Assembly (NCBI GenBank): GCA_002405805.1
Contig: DHMN01000053.1
Coordinates: forward strand, 5,566-42,903
Direction: 5' to 3'
Length of the DNA stretch: 37,338 nucleotides
Origin: Cyanobacteria bacterium UBA4641
GTDB taxonomy: Bacteria; Cyanobacteriota; Vampirovibrionia; Gastranaerophilales; Gastranaerophilaceae
The notes below the pieces were generated by a model, which saw only the letters and a program-made list of their open reading frames with translations, searched no databases and was not told the origin of the DNA. The position numbers were made by a program, and so were the translations under genes. Positions 14,404 to 21,323 of this stretch are shown piece by piece. The first letter of the stretch is position 1; the number at the start of each line of letters is the position of its first letter.

Positions 14404-15404
14404 TATACGTATCTTTCTTCTTCTTTAAGCTTTCTGTTCATTAATTTTGACAAAAGTTCTTCTGGTGTAATATCTGTGTAAACAGCCTCATAAATTGCAT
14501 TTGAAACAGGAACTTCAATACCTAATTTCTGAGCCAATTCACAAATTGCTTTTGAAGTTTTTACACCCTCTGCAACTGAACCCAATTCAGCAAGAATATC
14601 GTTGATTTTTTTGCCTTTCGCAAGCATAGAACCAACTGTGTAATTTCTTGACATTGGAGAAGAACAAGTTGCAATCAAATCGCCCATACCTGATAATCCG
14701 TATAATGTTGAAGGATTTGCACCAAGCTGAATACTTACACGCACAATCTCCGCCATACCACGAGTCAACAATGTCCCTGAGCAGTTATCCCCCAAACCCA
14801 TTGTATGAGCAAAACCTGACGCGATTGCAATAACGTTTTTCAAGCTACCGCCAAGTTCAACACCGATTACATCGGTATTTGTGTATAAACGGAATTTATT
14901 TGGAACATTGCAAGCTTTTTGTACAAATTGAGCTGTTTCAATATCTTCACAAGCAACACATGCCGCAGTCGGTTTGCCTTGCAAAACCTCTTTTGCAAGA
15001 GTCGGACCTGACAAAACAACAAGTCTTTGATTTGGCAAAACATCTTTTATAACTTCTGACATTCTCATCAAAGACGGTAATTCAATACCTTTTGAAGCAT
15101 TGACCAAAATTTGTTCGTCCTTGATTCCCGCAGCTTTAAGATGTTCGCAAACATCACGAGTACCTGATGTTGCAATAACAGACAAAATAATATCTGCATC
15201 TTTTATTGCACTTGCCAAATCTGATGTAATTTCAACTTTGTTATCCAATTGAACTTCCAGCGGTTTAGTTGCGTGTTTATTGTTTAGCAAATCTTCTGAC
15301 AAATCCTGAGCTCTGCCCCATACTGTGATTTCATCAAAATTATTTGTTAAAAGCCATGCTAAAGTTAATCCCCAACATCCTGCTCCAAGAACTGTTAATT
15401 TCAT
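14403..15404 (-). CDS. gpsA: Glycerol-3-phosphate dehydrogenase [NAD(P)+]
   Basis: Reduces dihydroxyacetone phosphate to sn-glycerol-3-phosphate for phospholipid synthesis. A 333-residue protein with the N-terminal Rossmann motif GAGCWG (7-12), the VNASKGIE segment, LSGPTLAKEV (NAD domain end), and the C-terminal catalytic helix bundle with GGSLKNVIAIASG, LTRGMAEI and GLSGMGDLIATCSSP. It lies between murQ (15 bp upstream) and ricT (1-bp overlap), forming a compact minus-strand operon. Confidence 0.97.
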   Translation of the reverse strand: MKLTVLGAGCWGLTLAWLLTNNFDEITVWGRAQDLSEDLLNNKHATKPLEVQLDNKVEITSDLASAIKDADIILSVIATSGTRDVCEHLKAAGIKDEQILVNASKGIELPSLMRMSEVIKDVLPNQRLVVLSGPTLAKEVLQGKPTAACVACEDIETAQFVQKACNVPNKFRLYTNTDVIGVELGGSLKNVIAIASGFAHTMGLGDNCSGTLLTRGMAEIVRVSIQLGANPSTLYGLSGMGDLIATCSSPMSRNYTVGSMLAKGKKINDILAELGSVAEGVKTSKAICELAQKLGIEVPVSNAIYEAVYTDITPEELLSKLMNRKLKEEERYV

Positions 15405-15419
15405 TATCTCTCTATCCTC

Positions 15420-16322
15420 CTAAACCTTTGTTTCCTCGGGTTTAATAATTTTTCTAAGTACACCGCCGTGTTTTTTCAACTCTAACCTTGCATTATCAGC
15501 ATCGGTTTCCATTTTTATCATAATAATTGCGGTTTTAATTTCCCAATCGCATTTTAACAATGCCGCTAAAGCCTCACTATTTGTAACTTTCGCAATTTGA
15601 GAAACAATTCTGATTGCTCTATCTTTCAATTTTTCATTGACAGCTTTCAAGTCAATCATAAAGTTTTCATAGGTTTTGCCGATTTTTATCATTGCACCGG
15701 TTGACAACATATTCAAAATCATCTTTTGTGCAGTTCCTGCCTTCAATCTGCTTGAACCTGCGATAACTTCAGGTCCGACTTCAGCACAAATCACATGACC
15801 TGCCTCTTGTGCAATCATACCTTTTGAGTTGCAAGTAATACCAATTGTTGCAGCACCGACTTCATCAGCTTGTTCCAATACTCCTAACAAATATTTAGGG
15901 TTTCCGCTTGCTGAAATCACAACGCAAACATCTTTATCGGTTAAGACTTTTGCATCATCTTTGCCTGCCTCAAAGCTGTCTTCCGCACCTTCTACCGCAT
16001 GCAAAATAGCTTTTTCTCCGCCTGCAATAATACCTTGAACCATCGTTGAGTCAACACTGAATGTCGGAGGACATTCTGATGCATCTAATATGCCGAGTCT
16101 GCCTGAAGTGCCTGCACCAAAATAAAACAATCTGCCACCTTTTAGAAACGCTTTTGCAATAGTATCAACTGCGATTGCAATATTTGGAGCCTCATCGCCA
16201 ACAACTTTTGCAACAATTTGGTCTTCTTCATTCATTTTTCGAACCATGTCAATTGTCGACAAAAGGTCGATGTCTTTTGTATTCTCATTTCGGTACTCGG
16301 TAATTGCCTCTGTCATACCCAA
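15420..16322 (-). CDS. murQ: N-acetylmuramic acid 6-phosphate etherase
   Basis: Cleaves the lactyl ether of MurNAc-6-phosphate to GlcNAc-6-phosphate and D-lactate during peptidoglycan recycling. 300 residues, standard length. The SIS-domain phosphosugar site is seen as FFGAGTSGRLGILDASECPPTFS, which includes the catalytic Glu, with ISASGNPKYLLG and SSRLKAGTAQKMILNMLSTG further on. The C-terminal helical UBA-like region follows. No MurNAc PTS transporter or AnmK is nearby, so the role is recycling rather than a visible uptake pathway. Confidence 0.96.
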   Translation of the reverse strand: MGMTEAITEYRNENTKDIDLLSTIDMVRKMNEEDQIVAKVVGDEAPNIAIAVDTIAKAFLKGGRLFYFGAGTSGRLGILDASECPPTFSVDSTMVQGIIAGGEKAILHAVEGAEDSFEAGKDDAKVLTDKDVCVVISASGNPKYLLGVLEQADEVGAATIGITCNSKGMIAQEAGHVICAEVGPEVIAGSSRLKAGTAQKMILNMLSTGAMIKIGKTYENFMIDLKAVNEKLKDRAIRIVSQIAKVTNSEALAALLKCDWEIKTAIIMIKMETDADNARLELKKHGGVLRKIIKPEETKV

Positions 16323-16359
16323 CTCCTTTCCAACCTCGAAGAATCGAGATTCAAAACTA

Positions 16360-16824
16360 TTACACTAATTTAACTAGATTTGCCATTTCGATTGCAGTTT
16401 TTGCAGCATCAGAACCCTTGTTACCTGCTTTTGTACCGGCTCTTTCGATTGCTTGTTCAATATTATCAGTTGTCAAAACTCCAAATATTACAGGAACACC
16501 TGTTTGCATACTTGCTTGAGCAACACCTTTTGAAACTTCTGCTGAAACATAGTCGAAGTGAGGTGTTGAACCTTTGATAACTGCACCTAAAGTAATCACT
16601 GCATTATATTTGCCTGATTTTGCACATTTTAGTGCTATTACAGGAATTTCAAACGCTCCCGGAACTTTCACAACGTCAATTTTATCAGGATTTACGCCGT
16701 GACGTTTCAATTCATCAACAGCTCCATCCAACAATCTTGAAACAATAAAGTCATTAAATCTTGAAATTATAATACAAAATTTATCATTATCAGTTGTGGT
16801 CAATTGACCTTCAAACGTTTTCAT
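16360..16824 (-). CDS. ribH: 6,7-dimethyl-8-ribityllumazine synthase
   Basis: Catalyses the penultimate step of riboflavin synthesis. 154 residues. Family motifs are SRFND (substrate phosphate/ring region), VPGAFEIP, TLGAVIKGSTPHFDYVS with the catalytic His, and FGVLTTDNIEQAIERAGTKAGNKG. AAGGAG sits 8 nt before the ATG. No other rib gene is in the window and no FMN riboswitch is visible in the 52-bp gap upstream, so ribH is separated from a rib operon here. It may be the head of the murQ-gpsA-ricT transcript (37-bp gap). Confidence 0.97.
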   Translation of the reverse strand: MKTFEGQLTTTDNDKFCIIISRFNDFIVSRLLDGAVDELKRHGVNPDKIDVVKVPGAFEIPVIALKCAKSGKYNAVITLGAVIKGSTPHFDYVSAEVSKGVAQASMQTGVPVIFGVLTTDNIEQAIERAGTKAGNKGSDAAKTAIEMANLVKLV

Positions 16825-16876
16825 TCCGCCTACTCCTTATAAATATCCTTCTATATAGATTTTACAATATATATGG

Positions 16877-17575
16877 TTATTTTACAAGGATAGCGCCGAA
16901 AATCTTATAAAAAATATATATAGCAACCAGTACTAACAAGGCTCCGCTGACTTTTAGAATAATTTCGGAAACTTTGTAAAAATTGTTGCTTGTCTTAACT
17001 TTTGAAGTCAAAAATCCTGCGATAATCAGAATTAAACCTTGCCCAAGAGAAAATAAGAACAACATAATAACGGCATTACTTATTTTGGCTGACATTGAGG
17101 CAAAGCCCATAATACTTGCCAATATCGGAGTCGAACAAGGTGTACCGATAAGCGCAAACACCGCACCCAAAATCAACGGATAAATGAAATCGTTATTAAC
17201 CTTGTTTTGCGGAATTTCTTTAATCATAACAGGAAGTTCAAAATCTATAACGCCCAAGATTTTTAACCCCATAATCATAATCAAAGATGCAACAATCAAC
17301 GCAAAATAAGGATTTCCGATAAACATTTTGCCTGTCACTGCGCAGATTCCGCCAATAACAGAAAAAACAATACCTGTACCGATTACAAAAAATATCATTT
17401 GCACAAGTGTTTTTAGAGGTTTGGCATCCGAATATCCACCAATATAGCCAATAATCAATGGCAACATTGAAAGTGAGCACGGTGAAATTGAAGAAATTAA
17501 ACCGCCTAAAAACGATGCACCAAACAATATAAGTATACTTGTCTGATTATTAAATAATTGAGTTAATTGTTCCAT
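16877..17575 (-). CDS. ccdA: CcdA-family transmembrane thiol reductant carrier
   Basis: A 232-residue inner-membrane protein of the CcdA/DsbD-transmembrane family, which passes electrons from cytoplasmic thioredoxin to periplasmic thiol proteins. About six hydrophobic segments are evident. The two redox cysteines fit SPCSLSMLPLIIG in TM1 (about residue 33) and GTPCSTPILASIMG in the fourth helix (about 145). It starts 2 bp after the stop of the thioredoxin-like gene, so the two work as one reductant relay. Confidence 0.9.
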   Translation of the reverse strand: MEQLTQLFNNQTSILILFGASFLGGLISSISPCSLSMLPLIIGYIGGYSDAKPLKTLVQMIFFVIGTGIVFSVIGGICAVTGKMFIGNPYFALIVASLIMIMGLKILGVIDFELPVMIKEIPQNKVNNDFIYPLILGAVFALIGTPCSTPILASIMGFASMSAKISNAVIMLFLFSLGQGLILIIAGFLTSKVKTSNNFYKVSEIILKVSGALLVLVAIYIFYKIFGAILVK

Positions 17576-17577
17576 TG

Positions 17578-17967
17578 TTATTTAAGTCCTTTAATATACT
17601 GTTCCATTTGGTCTTTGGGCAATGCTGATTCAATTCGTTTATACTGTGTTCCGTCTGAATTTAGCATAATAATTGTCGGAACAAGTTGAACATTATATTT
17701 TCTTATCAAGTCGTTTTTCATATCATTGCGATTATCGACGATAATTTCGGTATAGACAACTTTGTCTTCATACTTTGGCATAAGTTCTTTGAAAACTTTT
17801 TCAACCTCTTTACACTCAAGACACATTGTAGATGAAAACTTGATAATTTGCGGTTTTCCATTTGCCTCAGCGACAGATGAGTTGTCTTTATTGAATGTTA
17901 ATCCGAAAAATGCCATAATCGGAATAATTAAAATTGCTAAAATTGTAAAAAGTGACTTTTTATTCAT
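17578..17967 (-). CDS. Membrane-anchored thioredoxin-like protein
   Basis: A 129-residue protein. Residues 5-24 form a signal anchor, the rest a thioredoxin fold facing outside the inner membrane. The active site is CLEC in SSTMCLECKEVEKVF (about 48-51), not the usual CGPC or CxPC; the cis-proline loop LVPTIIM is present. It most likely receives electrons from the adjacent CcdA-type protein and reduces exported or haem-maturation thiols. AGGGAG precedes the ATG. Confidence 0.88.
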   Translation of the reverse strand: MNKKSLFTILAILIIPIMAFFGLTFNKDNSSVAEANGKPQIIKFSSTMCLECKEVEKVFKELMPKYEDKVVYTEIIVDNRNDMKNDLIRKYNVQLVPTIIMLNSDGTQYKRIESALPKDQMEQYIKGLK

Positions 17968-18000
17968 AAAATATCTCCCTCTTATTCGTTTTCTTTAATA

Positions 18001-18029
18001 TTAATACAAACAAGGATAAACTTTTGCAA
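18001..18029 (-). promoter_or_regulatory. Promoter of the thioredoxin/ccdA pair
   Basis: On the minus strand, TTGCAA (18029-18024), a 17-bp spacer and TATTAA (18006-18001). The start is predicted near 17994, 27 nt before the ATG. Confidence 0.45.
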
Positions 18030-18057
18030 TACCCAAGTTGGGGAAGAAGGATTTCAC

Positions 18058-18086
18058 TTGAAATTAATAACAAAGATTGTTATAAT
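18058..18086 (+). promoter_or_regulatory. parD promoter with overlapping palindromic operator
   Basis: TTGAAA (18058-18063), a 17-bp spacer and perfect TATAAT (18081-18086). The 17-bp perfect palindrome ATAACAA-AGA-TTGTTAT (18067-18083) covers the spacer and the first half of the -10. Binding there would block polymerase, as expected for autorepression by a ribbon-helix-helix antitoxin. Confidence 0.75.
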
Positions 18087-18118
18087 TAATGTATAAAATG
18101 TTATTAATGGAGCAAATC

Positions 18119-18355
18119 ATGAATATCTCATTAACACCAACATTAGAAAAATTTGTACAAGATAAAGTGGCATCCGGATTATACAACTCTGTTAGCGAGG
18201 TTATTAGAGAAGCATTGAGACTTATGGCAACCAAAGACAGCTTGTCACAAGAAAGAATTACTCAATTAAACAAAGATGTGGAATTAGGATTAAACGACAC
18301 CATAGTCTATGATGGTCATGAGACTATGAAAAATTTAATAAAAAAATATGAATGA
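18119..18355 (+). CDS. ParD-like ribbon-helix-helix antitoxin
   Basis: A 78-residue type II antitoxin. I start at 18119 (MNISLTP) since GGAG lies 6 nt upstream. The N-terminal ribbon-helix-helix (ISLTPTLEKFVQDKVASGLYNSVSEVIREALRLM, positions 2-36) dimerises and binds DNA. The C-terminal part should wrap around ParE. The reading frame is intact and preceded by a strong promoter with a palindrome. The downstream toxin frame overlaps by 8 nt but is broken, so this antitoxin is orphaned in place; it may persist as a repressor or may neutralise a toxin elsewhere. Confidence 0.88.
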   Translation: MNISLTPTLEKFVQDKVASGLYNSVSEVIREALRLMATKDSLSQERITQLNKDVELGLNDTIVYDGHETMKNLIKKYE

Positions 18356-18627
18356 ATTAAGCTTAGAAATTACTGGTACAGCATACTCGGATATTGAAAA
18401 AATTACAGATTTTATTATAGCAGCCATAAAAATGACGGAAATGTTTTATTTTACTATTATGCCTATATCCAAATTTAGGCAAAATCCGCAAAGATTTCAC
18501 ATATAAAGATGTAAGATTCTATGTATTAAAAAAGAAATATTTACTTGTTTATAGCATAATAAATTCCACATCTTTACGCATTTTAAGAGTTTTAACCACA
18601 TATCAAGATATTTGCGCAGAATTATAA
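18348..18627 (+). pseudogene. ParE-like toxin, internal deletion and frameshift
   Basis: The first frame starts at ATG 18348, overlapping the antitoxin end, and reads MNELSLEITGTAYSDIEKIT, a typical ParE start, but runs into TAA at 18504 after 52 codons. The C-terminal ParE half continues in another frame from about 18462 to TAA 18625: YPNLGKIRKDFTYKDVRFYV, then LLVYSI and LRILRVLTTYQDICAEL. Between the two, only about 50 nt separate segments normally some 30 residues apart, so a deletion with a frame change has occurred. The toxin should be inactive. It ends flush against the stop of the converging gene. Confidence 0.8.
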
Positions 18628-19155
18628 TTACCCCTTGACAGCACCCCAAGCTTTGACATCGCCACGCTCATAGCGAATCAAATAATACCCTCCGGCAGGA
18701 ATATATTCAATAGACGCCTCTTGATAAATATCTTGTTCTTCATTTACCGGTGGCATACCTGCTCTAGCACGCTTTTTGTTTGTTTTTGCTATCTCTTTTT
18801 GTTCCTTTTGCTCACGTTTTAACGACTTGTTATCCCTGACTTGAGAATACTTTGACATATCAACTTCAACTTTGAATACAGGAATAATCGCAATAGGTTG
18901 TTTTGACTGAATTAAAATCAAAAAATCTCTATCATCAGACAAAGCTAATTCATAATGCCCAGCCGGAATGACATTTCCTTGCCCATCTGACAATTCGTCA
19001 ACCAAAGACAATGTAGGATAAGAACTTTCACGCAAAGCATAACGATAAATCGCCTGAGTTCCGACAATTAAACCTGCCGTAATCTGAGGCTGTGTCGGAT
19101 AGACTCGAGTTTCGGAGTGCATCATTATATTATCAACATACACACCTTCAATCAT
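18628..19155 (-). CDS. Unknown protein in the rpmH-rnpA operon
   Basis: A 175-residue protein that I do not recognise. The start at 19155 (MIEGVYV) is preferred: AAAGG lies 10 nt upstream, inside the last rnpA codons, and the ATG follows the rnpA stop (TAG-G-ATG). It is beta-rich in its first 100 residues (IPAGHYELALSDDRDFLILIQ), has a Lys/Glu/Arg helix at about 110-135 and a final beta segment (YIPAGGYYLIRYERGDVKAWG) that echoes the IPAGHYEL strand, suggesting an internal duplication. No signal peptide. In most bacteria yidD or yidC stand here, but it resembles neither. Confidence 0.72.
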   Translation of the reverse strand: MIEGVYVDNIMMHSETRVYPTQPQITAGLIVGTQAIYRYALRESSYPTLSLVDELSDGQGNVIPAGHYELALSDDRDFLILIQSKQPIAIIPVFKVEVDMSKYSQVRDNKSLKREQKEQKEIAKTNKKRARAGMPPVNEEQDIYQEASIEYIPAGGYYLIRYERGDVKAWGAVKG

Positions 19156-19156
19156 C

Positions 19157-19507
19157 CTAAATCCTTTCAACAAGCTTTCTGATACTTGATTTTATATGCG
19201 CAAAATCTTTTCCAAGAGCTTTATCTGTACCTAAAAATATCAAAGAGACATATTTTTGAGAATCACCCAATGTACCTTCCTTTAGCAAAAGTCTGTAACT
19301 TTCCCTCATCAAGCGTTTCAACCTGTTACGCTTAACCGCACGCTTGTGAACTTTTTTACTTACTACAAAACCGACTTTTGTCGGATAATCATCTTTTTTC
19401 TTGATACCTGCAAACAAAGTCACTCCACCTGCATGGGTTGAGTTCTTTACTCTATATGTAGCTTGGAAAGCTGTTCTTTTTTTCAGTCGATATTGTTTTG
19501 GTAACAT
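19157..19507 (-). CDS. rnpA: Ribonuclease P protein component
   Basis: The protein cofactor of RNase P, which matures tRNA 5' ends. 116 residues. The RNR-type motif KRAVKRNRLKRLMRESYR, the family signature, is clear near 51-71, and KKRTAFQATY marks the N-terminus. No good Shine-Dalgarno precedes the ATG; the 128-nt spacer from rpmH contains inverted repeats that may shape translation. It is followed by an unknown gene with coupled translation. Confidence 0.95.
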   Translation of the reverse strand: MLPKQYRLKKRTAFQATYRVKNSTHAGGVTLFAGIKKKDDYPTKVGFVVSKKVHKRAVKRNRLKRLMRESYRLLLKEGTLGDSQKYVSLIFLGTDKALGKDFAHIKSSIRKLVERI

Positions 19508-19525
19508 AGGCTTTAGATAGAAGTT

Positions 19526-19593
19526 CGGATGTCATAAAGACAGAAAGTCCTGCTATTTGTACAATGGCTAACTTTTCATCTTCTTGACATCCG
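19526..19593 (-). promoter_or_regulatory. Structured leader between rpmH and rnpA
   Basis: A 9-bp perfect inverted repeat, CGGATGTCA / TGACATCCG (19585-19593 and 19526-19534), encloses 50 nt and ends 19 nt before the rnpA start. Just upstream on the minus strand is a hairpin TCTTAAAA-TATT-TTTTAAGA near 19600-19619. No long T-tract follows either, so these may be mRNA processing or translation-control structures. Confidence 0.4.
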
Positions 19594-19635
19594 TTCTTCT
19601 TAAAAAATATTTTAAGACTACTGCAAATTAATGCA

Positions 19636-19788
19636 TTAAGCACGTTTTTTAGCTGTGATAGCAACTTTATGACGACCACGAGCTCTACGTCTGTTGATAA
19701 CTTCGCGTCCGCCCGGAGTTGACATTCTTGCTCTAAAACCACTTACGTTTTGTCTTTTTCTTTTTGTTCCTTCTAGTGTACGTCTCAT
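19636..19788 (-). CDS. rpmH: 50S ribosomal protein L34
   Basis: A 50-residue ribosomal protein, read directly from the minus strand: MRRTLEGTKRKRQNVSGFRA, then RMSTPGGREVINRRRARGR and the end KKRA. The RT.GTKRK, GFR.RM.T and RRRARGR blocks are those of L34, although the usual TKRTFQPSN start is replaced by RRTLEGTKR. AAGGA precedes the ATG. It is the first gene of the rpmH-rnpA operon. No dnaA or origin is seen alongside. Confidence 0.95.
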   Translation of the reverse strand: MRRTLEGTKRKRQNVSGFRARMSTPGGREVINRRRARGRHKVAITAKKRA

Positions 19789-19829
19789 TTTATTATTTCC
19801 TTTTACTATTTATTTGTCGTATAATATAG

Positions 19830-19858
19830 ATGTTATAGTAAAAATAATAAATAGTCAA
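19830..19858 (-). promoter_or_regulatory. rpmH promoter
   Basis: On the minus strand, TTGACT (19858-19853), a 17-bp spacer and TAACAT (19835-19830), with the start predicted near 19823, 35 nt before the ATG. Confidence 0.6.
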
Positions 19859-19885
19859 CAAATAAGAAGGGAATGGTTAAATATT

Positions 19886-20692
19886 ATGAAGAAAAATATT
19901 GGATTTGTTGGTTGCGGAAAAATGGCAAGCGCTATTATTAGCGGGATTTTAGGCTCAAAAGAAGCTGAAGAATATAATGTTATCGGTTCAGAAATAAATG
20001 ACGAAATCGCAAAATCAGCATCAGACAGACTTGGAATAAAAGTTTTGAGCGATAACAAAGAATTAGTAAAATCTTCTGATATTATTTTTATTGCAACAAA
20101 ACCTAACTGTGTTGCAGATGTTTTAGAAAACATCAAAGAAGAATTAACGTCTAAAAAACTTGTAGTATCAATTGCAGCAGGTGTTTGCACAGAAAAAATC
20201 GAAAAAATCATCACAAATTCTCGAGTAATCAGAATCATGCCAAACACTCCGGCACTTGTTAAACTTGGAATGTTTGGAGTTTGCAAAGGTTCGAAAGCTA
20301 CAGATGAAGATTTAAAACTCGTTGAAGAAATCCTATCGGTATTAGGAAGATGTATCAGTGTTGAAGAATCTCAAATGGATATCGTAACAGCAATTTCAGG
20401 TTCTGGTCCTGCATTTTTCTATCAAGTAATCGAAGATATGGCTCGTGCAGGCGAAAAACTTGGTTTAGATTACGAAAAATCTTTGGTACTGGCAGCTCAA
20501 ACCGCATTAGGTTCAGCTCAAATGGTATTTAACAGAGGAGAAACAACAGTTCAGACTCTTATTGATAATGTTGCAACAAAAGGCGGATGTACATTTGTCG
20601 GAATTTGCGAAATGAAAGACGGACATTCTGATAAATTGTTCTACGATGTTATAGACAAAACTGCTCAAAAAGCACACGCTCTAGGCAAGTAG
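19886..20692 (+). CDS. proC: Pyrroline-5-carboxylate reductase
   Basis: The last step of proline synthesis, reducing P5C with NAD(P)H. 268 residues from ATG 19886 (MKKNIGFVG); the frame is open further upstream but that part is the reverse complement of rpmH. Motifs: the Rossmann GFVGCGKMASAI (5-17), the nicotinamide-site VVSIAAGV, RIMPNTPALV, and the C-terminal signature AISGSGPAFFYQ with later ALGSAQM and KGGCTF. It diverges from rpmH and has its own terminator. An AAGAAGGG lies 12 nt upstream. Confidence 0.95.
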   Translation: MKKNIGFVGCGKMASAIISGILGSKEAEEYNVIGSEINDEIAKSASDRLGIKVLSDNKELVKSSDIIFIATKPNCVADVLENIKEELTSKKLVVSIAAGVCTEKIEKIITNSRVIRIMPNTPALVKLGMFGVCKGSKATDEDLKLVEEILSVLGRCISVEESQMDIVTAISGSGPAFFYQVIEDMARAGEKLGLDYEKSLVLAAQTALGSAQMVFNRGETTVQTLIDNVATKGGCTFVGICEMKDGHSDKLFYDVIDKTAQKAHALGK

Positions 20693-20711
20693 AGACTTTT
20701 TCAAAACATTT

Positions 20712-20747
20712 AAAGAGGTGGATATTTATAGTATTCACCTCTTTTTT
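20712..20747 (+). terminator. proC terminator
   Basis: AAAGAGGTG / CACCTCTTT form a 9-bp stem with a 15-nt loop, followed by a T-tract. Confidence 0.82.
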
Positions 20748-20854
20748 AATGCAATTATTAACAAATGTAACAGAAAATACCAACTCTGAAATCAGGCTTT
20801 TTCAAAATACTTTATATAAGTAAGAGAGATAAAAATAAGAAGAGGACAAAAATT

Positions 20855-21250
20855 ATGGCTATTGCAAATTATCAAGAAAAGTTATTATTTTACACTCAGC
20901 AAAAAAGTCAAATTAGTATGAAATTATCTGATGTTCAGATGAAACAATTATCTGCATCAAAAAGCACTGCAACAAAACAACAAGAATATAACGCAAAACT
21001 AAGTGCACTATATTATGATGAAGATTATGGCTACGGTACAGATGAGTATTCCGAAATGCTTTTGCAACTTCAAAACGAACACGAATTTGAAATGGCAAAT
21101 CTAAATTCTTGGGAATCTCAACTTGATATTGAAAAAGAAAACTTAGAAAACCAATTGAACGAAATTCAATCTTATGAGTCAACTTGGCAAAAGATTTTGC
21201 AAACAAATATCAAAAACGACTTCTCTTACGGAGGAGTTAGTGGCAAATAA
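20855..21250 (+). CDS. Small coiled-coil protein, unknown
   Basis: A 131-residue protein without signal peptide. Two long amphipathic helices (about 5-50 and 70-115), rich in Gln, Glu, Lys and Leu, are joined by a Tyr/Asp/Gly-rich turn (YYDEDYGYGTDEY). This helical-hairpin design is seen in small structural or secretion-apparatus proteins, but no specific family is recognised. It is monocistronic, with a terminator right after. Confidence 0.65.
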   Translation: MAIANYQEKLLFYTQQKSQISMKLSDVQMKQLSASKSTATKQQEYNAKLSALYYDEDYGYGTDEYSEMLLQLQNEHEFEMANLNSWESQLDIEKENLENQLNEIQSYESTWQKILQTNIKNDFSYGGVSGK

Positions 21251-21276
21251 ACATAACCACAAATCTCAACAAATAA

Positions 21277-21302
21277 AAAAGACCCAATTGCTTGGGTCTT
21301 TT
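21277..21302. terminator. Bidirectional terminator before fusA end
   Basis: An 11-bp perfect stem AAAAGACCCAA / TTGGGTCTTTT with a TTGC loop and T-tracts on both strands, serving the small plus-strand gene and fusA. Confidence 0.9.
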
Positions 21303-21323
21303 CTTTTATGAATTATTCTAAAA

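Noticed and set aside
16336..16349. Small CTCGA-AGAA-TCGAG hairpin between ribH and murQ as a terminator
   Set aside because: The stem is only 5 bp with no T-tract on the minus strand; more likely incidental, and the genes could still be co-transcribed.
16825..16876. FMN riboswitch upstream of ribH
   Set aside because: Only 52 bp separate ribH from ccdA, with none of the conserved RFN-element blocks.
19694..19885. N-terminal extension of proC
   Set aside because: The open frame upstream of MKKNIGFVG is the antisense of rpmH. The ProC family starts at the Rossmann motif, so the upstream part is not translated.
19500..19890. Possible replication origin next to rpmH
   Set aside because: No dnaA gene and no TTATCCACA-type box cluster are seen; rpmH alone is not enough.
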